Source: Ramlibacter ginsenosidimutans (GTDB lineage Bacteria; Pseudomonadota; Gammaproteobacteria; Burkholderiales; Burkholderiaceae_C). From it: a stretch of DNA of 64,000 nt. Location of the stretch: NCBI RefSeq assembly GCF_016654015.1, contig NZ_JAEPWM010000007.1, forward strand, positions 62,001 to 126,000, read 5' to 3'. Positions 20,380 through 33,237 of the stretch are shown here, in pieces; the stretch's first letter is position 1; each line of letters opens with the position of its first letter. The position numbers and the translations under genes were made by a program. Below the pieces are notes generated by a model. The model searched no databases, was not told where the DNA came from, and saw only the letters and a program-made list of their open reading frames with translations.

Positions 20380-20489
20380 ACGCAGAGGACGCGAAGGACG
20401 CGAAGGACGCAGGGGACGCAAAGAAATCCAGGAAAATCTTCCTCCAGGTTTCTTTTGCGTCCTTTGCGTATCCTTTGCGTCCTCTGCGT
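20380..20489. repeat. CGCAGAG-type inverted-repeat element, copy 2
   Basis: Arms ACGCAGAGGACGC (20380-20392) and GCGTCCTCTGCGT (20477-20489) are exact inverted repeats. Between them lie imperfect repeats of the GGACGCGAAGGACGC kind on the left and TTTGCGTCCTTTGCGT on the right, so most of the 110 bases can pair. It shares the CGCAGAGGACGC core with the element after infB. It occupies the gap between typA and the EamA transporter. Confidence 0.75.
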
Positions 20490-20524
20490 TCGTTTGCGCA
20501 TTCGTCCGGCGCGAAACAAGAAGA

Positions 20525-21397
20525 ATGAAACTCACGCACTCGCAAGCGGTGTTCGGCATGGTGGCGGTGACGGCGATGTGGTCCATCGCCGGCGTGATCA
20601 CGCGCCACCTGGAGCATGCGCGCAGCTTCGAGGTGACGTTCTGGCGCAGCTTCTTCACCGCCCTGTCGCTGCTGGTCATCCTGCCCGCATTCCAGGGCCG
20701 GGCGGCGTTCGCGAACATCCGCCGCGGCGGCTGGGCGCTCTGGCTCTCGGGCGTCTGCTGGAGCGTGATGTTCACCGCCTTCATGGTGGCCCTCACGCTG
20801 ACCAGCGTGGCCAACGTGCTGGTGACCATGGCCATCGCGCCCTTCCTCACCGCGCTGATCTCCCGCGTCTTCATCGGCAACCGCATTCCCGCGCGCACCT
20901 GGGCGGCGATCGTCGTGGCCGGCGCCGGAATCGCCTGGATGTATGGCACCCAGCTGCAGGGCGGCCAGCTCGCGGGCACGCTGGTCGCCTTGTGCGTGCC
21001 GGTCGCTTCCGGCGTGAATTGGACCGTGACGCAGCGCTCGTCCGCGCACGGGCGACAGGTCGACCTCGTCCCGGCGGTGCTGGTCGGCGCGGCCATCTCC
21101 TGTGTCCTGACCTTGCCGTTGGCCATGCCGCTGCAGGCGTCCGCGCACGACGTCGGCCTGCTGGCCTTGCTGGGACTGGTGCAACTCGCCATCCCGTGCG
21201 CGCTGGCGGTGCTGTGCGCGCGCGTTCTGAAGGCGCCGGAGATCGCGCTGCTCGCGCTGCTGGAGGTGATCTTCGGGATCCTGCTGGCCTGGATCGGCGC
21301 CGACGAGATCCCGGGCCAGGCGGTACTCGCGGGCGGCGCACTGGTGATCGGGGCGCTCGTCGCCAACGAGCTGGCCAGCTGGCGCCTGCGGGCCTGA
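20525..21397 (+). CDS. EamA/DMT-superfamily transporter
   Basis: A 290-residue inner-membrane protein with about ten hydrophobic segments, the length and duplicated EamA pattern of drug/metabolite transporters. The first half ends near GAGIAWMYGTQLQGG and the second near IGADEIPGQAVLAGGALVIGALVANE, the internal-repeat landmarks. Likely an exporter of amino acids or other small metabolites; the substrate cannot be read from the sequence. The ATG at 20525 follows an AAGAAG purine run. It stands alone, convergent with the anti-sigma factor gene. Confidence 0.85.
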   Translation: MKLTHSQAVFGMVAVTAMWSIAGVITRHLEHARSFEVTFWRSFFTALSLLVILPAFQGRAAFANIRRGGWALWLSGVCWSVMFTAFMVALTLTSVANVLVTMAIAPFLTALISRVFIGNRIPARTWAAIVVAGAGIAWMYGTQLQGGQLAGTLVALCVPVASGVNWTVTQRSSAHGRQVDLVPAVLVGAAISCVLTLPLAMPLQASAHDVGLLALLGLVQLAIPCALAVLCARVLKAPEIALLALLEVIFGILLAWIGADEIPGQAVLAGGALVIGALVANELASWRLRA

Positions 21398-21416
21398 GCG
21401 CAGCCGCGCCGTCCGC

Positions 21417-22226
21417 TCAGAGCTGCTTGTAGACGACCTCGGCCATCTGCAGCAGCACTGGCCGGGGCAGCTTGCCGGACAGGGCGTAGCCGAAACCCTG
21501 GTCCACCCAGTAGAAGGTGTCGATGCTGCCTTCCTTGGCGTAGCGGAACGCGGTCTCTTCCATGCCTTTCTGCTTCGCGCCTTCCACCGCGCCGATGTAG
21601 AGCGTCACGCGTTCGCCGCCAGCGTTCTGGTACATGAACTGTGCGCGGGCCCCGCCATCCCCCGGGAGCAGCCGGCCGCCCACCAGTTCGTAGCCGGTGG
21701 CGGACAGGTTGGGCACCTTCAACGGCCGGTTCAGCCGCTTGGACAACCACTGCACCAGGTGCTGCTGCTGCGTCGCATCCACTTCCACCGGATGGCGCAC
21801 CTCGGGCATGTACACGGCGTGGGCGACGGCCGCCTGGTGGGCGAACGCGAGGGTGGGGCGGGCGCTTCCGCCAGGCAGCCGCGCCTCCCATTGCACGTGG
21901 CCGGCCCAGCCGAGCGCGAACGCGAACAGCACCGACGCCGCCATGCCGCCCCAGCGCTGCCAGCGGGCGAAGCGCCGGCTGCGCTCGTTCAACTGGTCGG
22001 CGGCATGCAGCAGGTGCTCCGGGACGGGCTCGGCCAGCAGGTGCGCATGCAAGGCGCGCAAGGCCTCGCGTTGTGCCGCCCAGGCGCGCACCCGCTGCGC
22101 CGCGCCGGCGTCGCTCGCCAGGCGCGCTTCGACCGCGGCCCGGCGCGACGCATCCAGCCGCCCGTCCACGTACGCGTGCAGTTCGGCCTCGCCGGGCTGC
22201 AGGGGGGTGTCTTCCTTGTTAGTCAT
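21417..22226 (-). CDS. Membrane-anchored anti-sigma factor
   Basis: A 269-residue protein encoded one base after the ECF sigma gene. The cytoplasmic N terminus (LQPGEAELHAYVDGRLDASRRAAVEARL) resembles the sigma-binding start of RsiW-type anti-sigma factors, but the zinc-binding HxxxCxxC motif is absent. A single membrane helix lies at about residues 92-110 (WGGMAASVLFAFALGWAGH). The C-terminal domain (about 111-269) would be periplasmic and would sense the signal. It should hold the cognate ECF sigma factor inactive until triggered. Confidence 0.88.
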   Translation of the reverse strand: MTNKEDTPLQPGEAELHAYVDGRLDASRRAAVEARLASDAGAAQRVRAWAAQREALRALHAHLLAEPVPEHLLHAADQLNERSRRFARWQRWGGMAASVLFAFALGWAGHVQWEARLPGGSARPTLAFAHQAAVAHAVYMPEVRHPVEVDATQQQHLVQWLSKRLNRPLKVPNLSATGYELVGGRLLPGDGGARAQFMYQNAGGERVTLYIGAVEGAKQKGMEETAFRYAKEGSIDTFYWVDQGFGYALSGKLPRPVLLQMAEVVYKQL

Positions 22227-22227
22227 G

Positions 22228-22758
22228 TCATTTCAATCGCCGCAGGGCCGGCGCCGCCGGTGCCGCCGGCACGGGCTTGCCGTCCATGAGGTCGCGCAGG
22301 CGGGCGCGGGCACGAGAGAGGCGCGACATCACGGTGCCGATCGGCACGCCCGTGATGCGTGCCGCCTCTTCGTATCCGAGGTCTTGCAGGGTGACGAGCA
22401 GCAGCACCTCGCGTTGTTCCGCGGGCAGGCGCAACAGGCATCGCTGCAGGTCCAGCGCCTGGTCCGGGATGCCGTCCGGAGCGGTGAGTTCGTGCGCGAC
22501 GTCGTCCACGTCCACGCGGCTGGAGGCCTGCTGCCGAACCGCCCGCCGCGCGCCGTCGATGAACAGGTTGTGCATCAGCGTGAACAGCCATGCGCGCAGG
22601 TCGCTGCCGGCCGCCCACAGGCTCCAGCGCTGGCAGGCGCGTTCCAGCGTGTCCTGTACCAGGTCGTCGGCTGCCCAGGAGTCTCCGGTGAGCGAGCGCG
22701 CATAGCGTCTCAGGTCCGGGATGTGCCCCACGAGGCTGTTCGGCGCGGAGGAGGGCAT
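22228..22758 (-). CDS. ECF-type RNA polymerase sigma factor
   Basis: A 176-residue sigma70-family extracytoplasmic-function factor. Region 2 spans about 12-75 (WAADDLVQDTLERACQRW, LRAWLFTLMHNLFID). Region 4 spans about 110-160 (LPAEQREVLLLVTLQDLGYEEAARITGVPIGTVMSRLSRARARL), with the helix-turn-helix in the latter part. Regions 1.1 and 3 are missing, as expected. It is directly upstream of its anti-sigma factor and downstream of a secreted lipoprotein gene on the same strand, which may be a target. Confidence 0.95.
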   Translation of the reverse strand: MPSSAPNSLVGHIPDLRRYARSLTGDSWAADDLVQDTLERACQRWSLWAAGSDLRAWLFTLMHNLFIDGARRAVRQQASSRVDVDDVAHELTAPDGIPDQALDLQRCLLRLPAEQREVLLLVTLQDLGYEEAARITGVPIGTVMSRLSRARARLRDLMDGKPVPAAPAAPALRRLK

Positions 22759-22892
22759 GGAGTGAGCCTACTCCAGCCGCGCCGGCCGCGAAACAGGCGC
22801 GTCGACCACCCGTTGACTAAGCCACGCCGGCCGGCCGAAGATTGCGACCCGCGGGACGGGTCCGACCATCCAGCCACGCCGCCTGGCCATGC

Positions 22893-23276
22893 TCAGGGAC
22901 GGGCCGCGTGCCACATGTTGTTGAAGCCGTCCCCCGTGCGGTCACCCGGCTTGGTGTCCTTCGCCCAGTAGTACACCGGCTTGCCGCGCCAGGCCCACTG
23001 GCGGCTGCCGTCATCGCGCACGACCACCGACCAGTCGCCCGAACCGGTGTCGGCCGCAGTGGCCATCAGCGGCGGCCAGTTGGTCGCGCAGCCGCCGTTG
23101 CACATCGACTTCCCCGCTCCCATGGGATCACGGTCGAAGGTGTAGAGGGTCATGCCGTTCGAGCCGACCAGCACGCCGTCGGCGACGGTGGCTGGCGTGC
23201 CAGCGGAGGTCATGGAAGTGCAGGCCGCGAGCACCAGGGCGGCGGCAACGGGGGCGAGGCGGGGCAGCAAGCGCAT
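22893..23276 (-). CDS. COG4315-type secreted lipoprotein
   Basis: A 127-residue protein with a lipoprotein signal (LVLAAC, lipid Cys19). Two copies of a repeat with a Y-x-aromatic-x-x-D core follow (LYTFDRD and VYYWAKD). CNGGCATNWPPL between them is the hallmark of this predicted lipoprotein family. The function of the family is not established. It lies 134 bp upstream of the ECF sigma gene on the same strand, an arrangement seen in related genera, so a role in the signal sensed by the sigma system is plausible. Confidence 0.85.
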   Translation of the reverse strand: MRLLPRLAPVAAALVLAACTSMTSAGTPATVADGVLVGSNGMTLYTFDRDPMGAGKSMCNGGCATNWPPLMATAADTGSGDWSVVVRDDGSRQWAWRGKPVYYWAKDTKPGDRTGDGFNNMWHAARP

Positions 23277-23343
23277 CGTGTTCTCCGGTGGGTGTTCTTG
23301 CCGGATGAACGCTTTGCTGCCGCGGTTTATTCCGCCGGACCGG

Positions 23344-23817
23344 TCAGCGGTGCCGTTGCTTCATGGCGCGCTCGACTTCGCGCTTGCCCTCGCGGTCCTT
23401 GATCGTGTCCCGCTTGTCGTGGGTGGCCTTGCCGCGCGCCAGGGCGATTTCGACCTTCACCCTGCCGGCCTTCCAATACAGCTGGATGGGCACGAGGGTA
23501 TGGCCCTTCTGCTCCACCTTGCCGATCAGGCGGCGGATTTCGTCCTTGTGCATCAGCAGCTTGCGGGTGCGGGCGGCCTCCGGATTGACGTGGGTCGAGG
23601 CGGTCTTCAGCGGGTCGATGTGGCAGCCGATCAGGAACAGCTCGCCGTCGCGGATCACCACGTAGCCCTCGGTGATCCGCGCCTTGCCCTCGCGCGCCGC
23701 CTTGACTTCCCAGCCTTGCAGCACGATCCCCGCCTCGTGGCGCTCCTCGAAGAAATAGTCGAACGCGGCCTTCTTGTTGTCGGCGATGCGGGAGGGGGCT
23801 TCTTTTTTGGCGGACAT
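23344..23817 (-). CDS. smpB: SsrA-binding protein
   Basis: A 157-residue partner of tmRNA in trans-translation, which rescues stalled ribosomes. [35 protein letters not shown] and the Lys/Arg-rich tail ([28 protein letters not shown] region) are unmistakable. The ATG at 23817 gives the usual MSAKK start. It is divergent from ratA with 138 bp between them, a conserved neighbourhood in proteobacteria. The tmRNA gene itself is not in the window. Confidence 0.97.
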   Translation of the reverse strand: MSAKKEAPSRIADNKKAAFDYFFEERHEAGIVLQGWEVKAAREGKARITEGYVVIRDGELFLIGCHIDPLKTASTHVNPEAARTRKLLMHKDEIRRLIGKVEQKGHTLVPIQLYWKAGRVKVEIALARGKATHDKRDTIKDREGKREVERAMKQRHR

Positions 23818-23955
23818 GGGTCTTGGGGGCTGCGCTGCAGGCTCGCGCGCAGTCGACGAGGCGGGCCGCTCGGGCGGCACGGCGGAACAGGGATCCGGCT
23901 GACAGGTGAGGGCGCTGCCGGCTCTCTACAATCCCGCGCGGGTCCGCAATTCTCC

Positions 23956-24393
23956 ATGAAAACCGTCCACAAGTCCGTGCTCATCTGGTACAGCGCCGAA
24001 GAGATGTTCGCGCTGGTCACCGACGTGGCGAAGTACTGCGAGTTCCTTCCCTGGTGCGACCGGTCGAAGGTCCTTGCGCTCGAGCCGGACGGCATGAAGG
24101 CCGAGATCGGCATCGCCATTTCCGGAATCCACCAGACCTTCACCACGCGCAACACGCATGTGCCCGGGCGCGAGGTGCGAATGAAACTGGTCGACGGCCC
24201 GTTCTCCAACCTGGATGGCTGCTGGAAATTCGTGCCGCTGGGCACGGGCCAGCGGGCGTGCAAGGTGACCCTCGAACTGCAGTACGGCTTCAAGAACGCG
24301 GCACTCGCTGCGCTCGTCGGCCCGGTGTTCGACCGCATCGCCGGCAACCTGGTGGATGCTTTCGTCAAGCGCGCCGAACAGGTCTACGGGTGA
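23956..24393 (+). CDS. ratA: RatA/COQ10-type START-domain protein
   Basis: A 145-residue polyketide-cyclase/START fold protein ([33 protein letters not shown]). It is orthologous to E. coli RatA and mitochondrial COQ10. E. coli RatA was reported to block 50S-30S association, whereas COQ10 binds ubiquinone, so the physiological role is likely quinone-related. The conserved smpB/ratA/rnfH neighbourhood supports the assignment. A TACAAT hexamer at 23927-23932 is a plausible -10. It overlaps rnfH by GTGA. Confidence 0.92.
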   Translation: MKTVHKSVLIWYSAEEMFALVTDVAKYCEFLPWCDRSKVLALEPDGMKAEIGIAISGIHQTFTTRNTHVPGREVRMKLVDGPFSNLDGCWKFVPLGTGQRACKVTLELQYGFKNAALAALVGPVFDRIAGNLVDAFVKRAEQVYG

Positions 24394-24722
24394 AGACGGT
24401 GCACGTGAGCGTCCTGTACTCGCCTGCGCCGCGCGAGGTGCTGGAATGGAACCTGGACCTGCCCGAGGGTGCGACCGTGCGCGACGCGGTGCTCGCGAGC
24501 GGCTGGCGCGACGCCGTTCCCGCAACGGCGGTGCCCGACGTCGGCGTGTGGGGTCGGTGCTGCGGGCCGCAGCACTTGCTGCGCGATGGCGATCGGGTGG
24601 AGATCTACCGGGAACTGGTGGCCGACCCGAAGGTGGCGCGCCGGGAGCGCTTCCGCAAGCAGGGTGCGCGGGCCGCCGGACTGTTCGCGACGCGGCGGCC
24701 TGGCAGCAAGCCCGGTTACTGA
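24390..24722 (+). CDS. rnfH: RnfH-family ubiquitin-like protein
   Basis: A 110-residue beta-grasp protein (UPF0125). [34 protein letters not shown] and [23 protein letters not shown] define the family. The function is unresolved, though members are linked with Rnf or ratA operons. The start is GTG at 24390, overlapping the ratA stop. The C-terminal tail (about 88-110) is basic. Its last codons overlap, by seven bases, the stop of the convergent DUF4124 gene. Confidence 0.9.
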   Translation: MKTVHVSVLYSPAPREVLEWNLDLPEGATVRDAVLASGWRDAVPATAVPDVGVWGRCCGPQHLLRDGDRVEIYRELVADPKVARRERFRKQGARAAGLFATRRPGSKPGY

Positions 24723-25237
24723 GGAGTGCAGTCGCGCGCGATGATGTCGTTCAGCCGCTTCACTTCGGCGGCCCGGTCGCTGTCGCTGAGGTACTCGCGT
24801 TCGCCCTGGCTGTTGAAGCGCGTGATGCGCGCGCCGGTGTCGAAGCCCGCCTTCGACGCCTTCGCCCGGTTGCAGTTGTCGTTGCGCAGCGCCACGTAGC
24901 TTGCCTGTTCGGCCTTCTTCTTGTCGGCCTCGGCGGCGGCAAGCTGCTTCCTGCGCTCCTCGAGCGACTTGTCCTTGCCGGCCGGCTTGGGCGTGGGGCC
25001 GGACTTGTCCGCTGCCGCTTCGGCAGGCGCTGCAGCGACGGTCGCGGGGGTGGCCGACGGCGCGGGCAGCGCCACGCCCCTGGGCGCCTTCACGATGTGT
25101 TCCGTCGGAACGTCGGGGCTCGGTGCGCGATCGCTGAACACCTTGCGGCCGTCCTTGTCCACCCAGATCCATTGCGCGGACGCGACCAGGGGCAGGGCAC
25201 ATGCAAGGGCGAGCAGGGCGATGCGGGCAGCTTTCAT
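24716..25237 (-). CDS. DUF4124-domain secreted protein
   Basis: A 173-residue protein with a signal peptide ([21 protein letters not shown]). The DUF4124 module follows ([23 protein letters not shown], about 22-45). A Pro/Ala-rich spacer (about 55-90), a charged helical stretch (about 92-120) and a C-terminal segment with two Cys come next. It is predicted periplasmic. The function of DUF4124 proteins is unknown; they are common in Burkholderiales. The ATG at 25237 starts the signal peptide. It is divergent from guaB. Confidence 0.85.
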   Translation of the reverse strand: MKAARIALLALACALPLVASAQWIWVDKDGRKVFSDRAPSPDVPTEHIVKAPRGVALPAPSATPATVAAAPAEAAADKSGPTPKPAGKDKSLEERRKQLAAAEADKKKAEQASYVALRNDNCNRAKASKAGFDTGARITRFNSQGEREYLSDSDRAAEVKRLNDIIARDCTPQ

Positions 25238-25251
25238 GCGTTTCAGTGTAG

Positions 25252-26832
<1,581 letters not shown>

Positions 26833-26899
26833 TCTGGCCAGAATTGCGCGGTCTGGCCTGATCCTTTATGATCAGGCCAGAATTTTATTTCTGGCCAGA
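26833..26899 (+). promoter_or_regulatory. Promoter and putative autoregulatory operators of the toxin-antitoxin pair
   Basis: TTGCGC (26844-26849) and TATGAT (26867-26872) are 17 bp apart. Two identical 10-bp palindromes TCTGGCCAGA flank them at 26833-26842 and 26890-26899. Related half sites lie in the stem between. Paired palindromes around the promoter are what a Phd/VapB-type antitoxin would bind. The downstream palindrome ends three bases before the antitoxin ATG. Confidence 0.6.
26852..26886 (+). terminator. Hairpin terminator of guaB
   Basis: A perfect 12-bp stem (TCTGGCCTGATC, 26852-26863, with 26870-26881) has a six-base loop and is followed by ATTTTATTT. It lies 19 bp after the guaB stop. 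The -10 element of the next transcription unit sits in its loop and right arm. Confidence 0.75.
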
Positions 26900-26902
26900 C
26901 TC

Positions 26903-27175
26903 ATGCAGACCATCCCCGTCCACCAGGCGAAGGACCGCTTCTCGGCGCTATTGCAGGCCGTCGAGGAGGGGGAGGAAATCGTCATCACGCGGCACGGCAA
27001 GCGGATCGCCCGCATCGTCAAGGAGACGGAAGCGGTTCCCTCCGATAGCGAGCGTGAACGCGTGCACCGCGAGGCCATCGCGCGTCTCGAGGCGTACCAG
27101 CAGCGCGCGCAGGTGCAGCCCGCGATCGAGGGCTACACCGACTGGAAGAGCCTCAGGGACACGGATCGCAAGTGA
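26903..27175 (+). CDS. Phd/YefM-type antitoxin
   Basis: A 90-residue protein whose N-terminal half is a classic Phd/VapB fold (MQTIPVHQAKDRFSALLQAVEEGEEIVITRHGKRIARIV): it binds DNA and dimerises. The C-terminal half (about 45-90) is acidic and helical and should wrap the toxin. It overlaps the PIN-domain toxin gene by GTGA, the usual coupled order of antitoxin first. Palindromic operators precede it. Confidence 0.92.
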   Translation: MQTIPVHQAKDRFSALLQAVEEGEEIVITRHGKRIARIVKETEAVPSDSERERVHREAIARLEAYQQRAQVQPAIEGYTDWKSLRDTDRK

Positions 27176-27594
27176 AGCCTACCGTCCTGGACGCCTCCGC
27201 CGCCGCGGCCTGGGTGCTGCCCGATGAATCGAGCGACTCGGCCAAGCAGCTCTATGCGCATGCCTGCATGGAGGACGCCGAATTCCACGCCCCGCTGCTG
27301 TGGCAGTGGGAGATGGGCAACATGCTGCTGGTCGCGCAGCGGCGCAACCGCATCGTGTCCGGCGCCGCCGAGGACGCCTTGCAGGCGCTCGCGGCCGTAC
27401 GGCTCCAGTTCGATGCGGCGCCCGACCTGCATCGCCAGCTGCAGATCCTGCGCCTTGCACAAACCCACGACCTGACCTATTACGACGCCGCGTACCTGGA
27501 ACTGGTGCTCCGGCTCAACGGCCAGCTGGCCTCCCGCGACCGCCAGCTTCTCGATGCGGCGCGCGCCTGCGGAATCGTCTGCCTCAGCTTCTGA
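27172..27594 (+). CDS. PIN-domain ribonuclease toxin, VapC-like
   Basis: A 140-residue PIN-domain protein. The acidic metal-binding residues are Asp7 (VLDASAAAAW), Glu47 (WQWEMGN), Asp105 (YYDAAYLEL) and Asp123 (SRDRQLL). These appear intact, so it should be an active RNase, with tRNA or rRNA as usual targets of this family. The start codon is GTG, overlapping the antitoxin stop. It stops six bases before guaA, so any transcript from the toxin-antitoxin promoter can run into guaA. Confidence 0.92.
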   Translation: MKPTVLDASAAAAWVLPDESSDSAKQLYAHACMEDAEFHAPLLWQWEMGNMLLVAQRRNRIVSGAAEDALQALAAVRLQFDAAPDLHRQLQILRLAQTHDLTYYDAAYLELVLRLNGQLASRDRQLLDAARACGIVCLSF

Positions 27595-27600
27595 ACCGCC

Positions 27601-29214
27601 ATGCAACACGACAAGATCCTCATCCTCGACTTCGGCTCGCAGGTTACCCAGCTGATCGCCCGCCGCGTGCGCGAGGCGCACGTGTATTCCGAAGTGCACC
27701 CCTGTGACGTGAGCGACGCCTGGGTGCGCGAGTACGCGGCCGACGGCAAGTTGAAGGGCGTGATCCTCTCCGGCAGCCATGCTTCGGTGTACGAGGAGTC
27801 CACCGACAAGGCGCCCCAGGCCGTGTTCGAGCTGGGCGTGCCGGTGCTGGGCATCTGCTACGGCATGCAGACCATGGCGCACCAGCTCGGTGGCAAGGTC
27901 GAAAGCGGCCACAAGCGCGAGTTCGGCTTCGCGTCGGTCCGCGCACGCGGCCACACCGAACTGCTGCGCGACATCGCCGACTTCACCACGCCCGAAGGCC
28001 ACGGCATGCTCAACGTGTGGATGTCGCACGGCGACAAGGTCGTGGAGATGCCGCCCGGCTTCCGGCTGATGGCATCGACCGAGAGCTGCCCGATCGCCGG
28101 CATGGCCGACGAAGCGCGCCGCTTCTATGCGGTGCAGTTCCATCCGGAGGTCACGCACACCGTCCAGGGCCACGCCATCCTGGAACGCTTCGTGCGCGGC
28201 ATCTGCCAGGCGCAACCCGACTGGGTGATGCGCGACCACATCGCCGAAGCCGTGGAGTCCATCCGCAAGCAGGTGGGCGACGAGGAGGTGATCCTCGGGC
28301 TGTCCGGCGGGGTCGATTCGTCGGTGGCTGCGGCGCTGATCCACCGCGCCATCGGCGACCAGCTCACCTGCGTGTTCGTGGACCACGGCCTGCTGCGGCT
28401 GGACGAAGGCGACATGGTGATGGACATGTTCGCGGGCAAGCTGCACGCGAAGGTCGTGCGCGTGGACGCCGCCGACCTGTTCCTGGGCAAGCTGGCCGGC
28501 GTCAGCGACCCCGAAGCCAAGCGCAAGATCATCGGCGGCCTGTTCGTCGACGTTTTCAAGGCCGAGGCCGCGAAGATCAAGCAGACGCACCAGCGCCACG
28601 TCGCCTGGCTGGCGCAGGGCACGATCTACCCGGACGTCATCGAGTCCGGCGGGGCCAAGAGCAAGAAGGCCGTGACGATCAAGAGCCACCACAACGTGGG
28701 CGGGCTGCCCGAGCAGCTCGGGCTCAAGCTGCTGGAGCCGCTGCGCGACCTGTTCAAGGACGAAGTGCGCGAGCTGGGCGTGGCGCTGGGCCTGCCGCCG
28801 GAGATGGTGTATCGCCATCCTTTCCCCGGCCCGGGCCTCGGTGTACGCATCCTGGGCGAGGTGAAGAAGGAGTACGCGGACTTGCTGCGGCGCGCCGATG
28901 CGATCTTCATCGAGGAACTGCGCAACTTCCGCGACGGCAACAGCGGCAAGACCTGGTACGAGCTCACCAGCCAGGCGTTCACCGTCTTCCTGCCGGTCAA
29001 GAGCGTGGGCGTGATGGGCGACGGCCGCACCTACGATTACGTCGTGGCGCTGCGGGCCGTGCAGACCAGCGACTTCATGACCGCGGATTGGGCGGAACTG
29101 CCCTACGCGCTGCTGAAGAAGGTCTCCAGCCGCATCATCAACGAGGTGCGCGGGATCAACCGCGTCACCTACGACGTGAGCAGCAAGCCGCCCGCGACCA
29201 TCGAGTGGGAGTGA
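27601..29214 (+). CDS. guaA: GMP synthase (glutamine-hydrolysing)
   Basis: A 537-residue enzyme aminating XMP to GMP. The class I glutamine amidotransferase domain has Cys86 in LGICYGMQ and the His/Glu pair in VQFHPEV. The ATP-pyrophosphatase domain has [11 protein letters not shown]. The C-terminal dimerisation domain ends [18 protein letters not shown]. The N terminus follows the family ([25 protein letters not shown]). Expression may depend on the toxin-antitoxin promoter, because guaB is closed by a terminator and no clear promoter is seen in the six-base gap before guaA. Confidence 0.98.
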   Translation: MQHDKILILDFGSQVTQLIARRVREAHVYSEVHPCDVSDAWVREYAADGKLKGVILSGSHASVYEESTDKAPQAVFELGVPVLGICYGMQTMAHQLGGKVESGHKREFGFASVRARGHTELLRDIADFTTPEGHGMLNVWMSHGDKVVEMPPGFRLMASTESCPIAGMADEARRFYAVQFHPEVTHTVQGHAILERFVRGICQAQPDWVMRDHIAEAVESIRKQVGDEEVILGLSGGVDSSVAAALIHRAIGDQLTCVFVDHGLLRLDEGDMVMDMFAGKLHAKVVRVDAADLFLGKLAGVSDPEAKRKIIGGLFVDVFKAEAAKIKQTHQRHVAWLAQGTIYPDVIESGGAKSKKAVTIKSHHNVGGLPEQLGLKLLEPLRDLFKDEVRELGVALGLPPEMVYRHPFPGPGLGVRILGEVKKEYADLLRRADAIFIEELRNFRDGNSGKTWYELTSQAFTVFLPVKSVGVMGDGRTYDYVVALRAVQTSDFMTADWAELPYALLKKVSSRIINEVRGINRVTYDVSSKPPATIEWE

Positions 29215-29224
29215 CGGGGACACC

Positions 29225-29488
29225 ATGCGCACCAACCTGAACGTCCCGTTCGCCGAGAAGGACGAGGCGAAGGCGCTCGGCGCCCGCTGGGATCCCGCCC
29301 GCAAGTGCTGGTACGTCCAGGACCGGGACCTCGGCGCCTTCGCGCGCTGGCTGCGCGAACCGGGCGCGCCCGCGGTCGCACCGGCGACCACCCCGGCGAA
29401 GGCGCCTCGCACCGGTCCCGCGCAGCCGCCTGCGCACTGCGGCTGCGACGTCCTGCCCTGGGAGCCCTGCATCCACACGCCCGGCTGA
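29225..29488 (+). CDS. DUF5710-domain small protein
   Basis: An 87-residue protein. Residues 4-42 (LNVPFAEKDEAKALGARWDPARKCWYVQ) match the DUF5710 module found alone or in plasmid primases. A Pro/Ala-rich linker and a Cys-containing tail (HCGCDVLPWEPC) follow. The tail may bind metal. It starts 10 bp after guaA on the same strand, so it is probably read through from guaA. No function is assigned. Confidence 0.8.
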   Translation: MRTNLNVPFAEKDEAKALGARWDPARKCWYVQDRDLGAFARWLREPGAPAVAPATTPAKAPRTGPAQPPAHCGCDVLPWEPCIHTPG

Positions 29489-29531
29489 AGCGGCCGCGGT
29501 GGGGCGCCCGCTTGCGGGCACAATCGGCGCC

Positions 29532-32657
<3,126 letters not shown>

Positions 32658-32671
32658 GCGGCTCCATGAAA

Positions 32672-32695
32672 AAAGCGCGGGCCGTCCCGCGCTTT
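32672..32695. terminator. Hairpin terminator after ldcA
   Basis: A 10-bp stem (AAAGCGCGGG, 32672-32681, with CCCGCGCTTT, 32686-32695) and a four-base loop, flanked by an A-run on the left. It lies between the convergent ldcA and the hypothetical gene at 32.7 kb, so it can serve both. Confidence 0.75.
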
Positions 32696-32714
32696 CCTGC
32701 TCGCCCGTGCGCCC

Positions 32715-33059
32715 TCAGCTCACGAGCGGGCTGGGCCGGGAATTCAGGCTGACGGGCAGCAGCCCCTGGAACATCGCGGTGAGGCGCTGCACCTTGTGGC
32801 GTGCCGTGGCTTCTCCATGGAGCGTGGCCAGGGCGGCGAGCACGTCACCGCGCAGATACCAGAGCGCCTGCACGTCCTGGGCGTAACGCACGCGGCGCGT
32901 CACGTTCGCGAACGAGCGGCCGCCGGGTTCGGCCAACAGGGCAAGCATCGCCTCGCGGATGTCCTCCGTCCCGGTCTCGAGGACGGAGTCGCTCGGGAGG
33001 ACGGGATTGCCCAGCAAACCATAGATGCTGTCACGCAGACTGCCTTTGAACCAACGCAT
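32715..33059 (-). CDS. Hypothetical protein
   Basis: 114 residues, not recognised. No signal peptide or membrane segment. The middle (about 25-50) is acidic and helical (SVLETGTEDIREAMLALLAE), followed by a basic stretch (FANVTRRVRYAQDVQALWYLRGDVLAALA). The ATG at 33059 is chosen over an upstream one because a GAGAG purine run precedes it and the N terminus MRWFKGSLRDSIYGLLGN looks natural. It lies upstream of the stress-protein cluster, transcribed on the minus strand like the universal stress protein. Confidence 0.65.
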   Translation of the reverse strand: MRWFKGSLRDSIYGLLGNPVLPSDSVLETGTEDIREAMLALLAEPGGRSFANVTRRVRYAQDVQALWYLRGDVLAALATLHGEATARHKVQRLTAMFQGLLPVSLNSRPSPLVS

Positions 33060-33237
33060 ACTTGCTCTCGCCAACGTTTCTTGTGAACCGAAGGTACCCT
33101 CCAGCGGCCGAGGCTGGCAAGCCTGGGCAGTGACAGAGTTCACGGAACGCGCCGCGCAAACCGCAGAGCTTGGTAACGGACGGTGAGGCTTGCCGACCGT
33201 CCGTCGGCCAGAGCCCCTCCGCCCGTGGGTCTGGGCC

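Noticed and set aside
23956..24722. ratA-rnfH as a toxin-antitoxin module
   Set aside because: The RatA name suggests a toxin, but this is the conserved COQ10/START protein with its usual smpB and rnfH neighbours. RnfH is not an established antitoxin.
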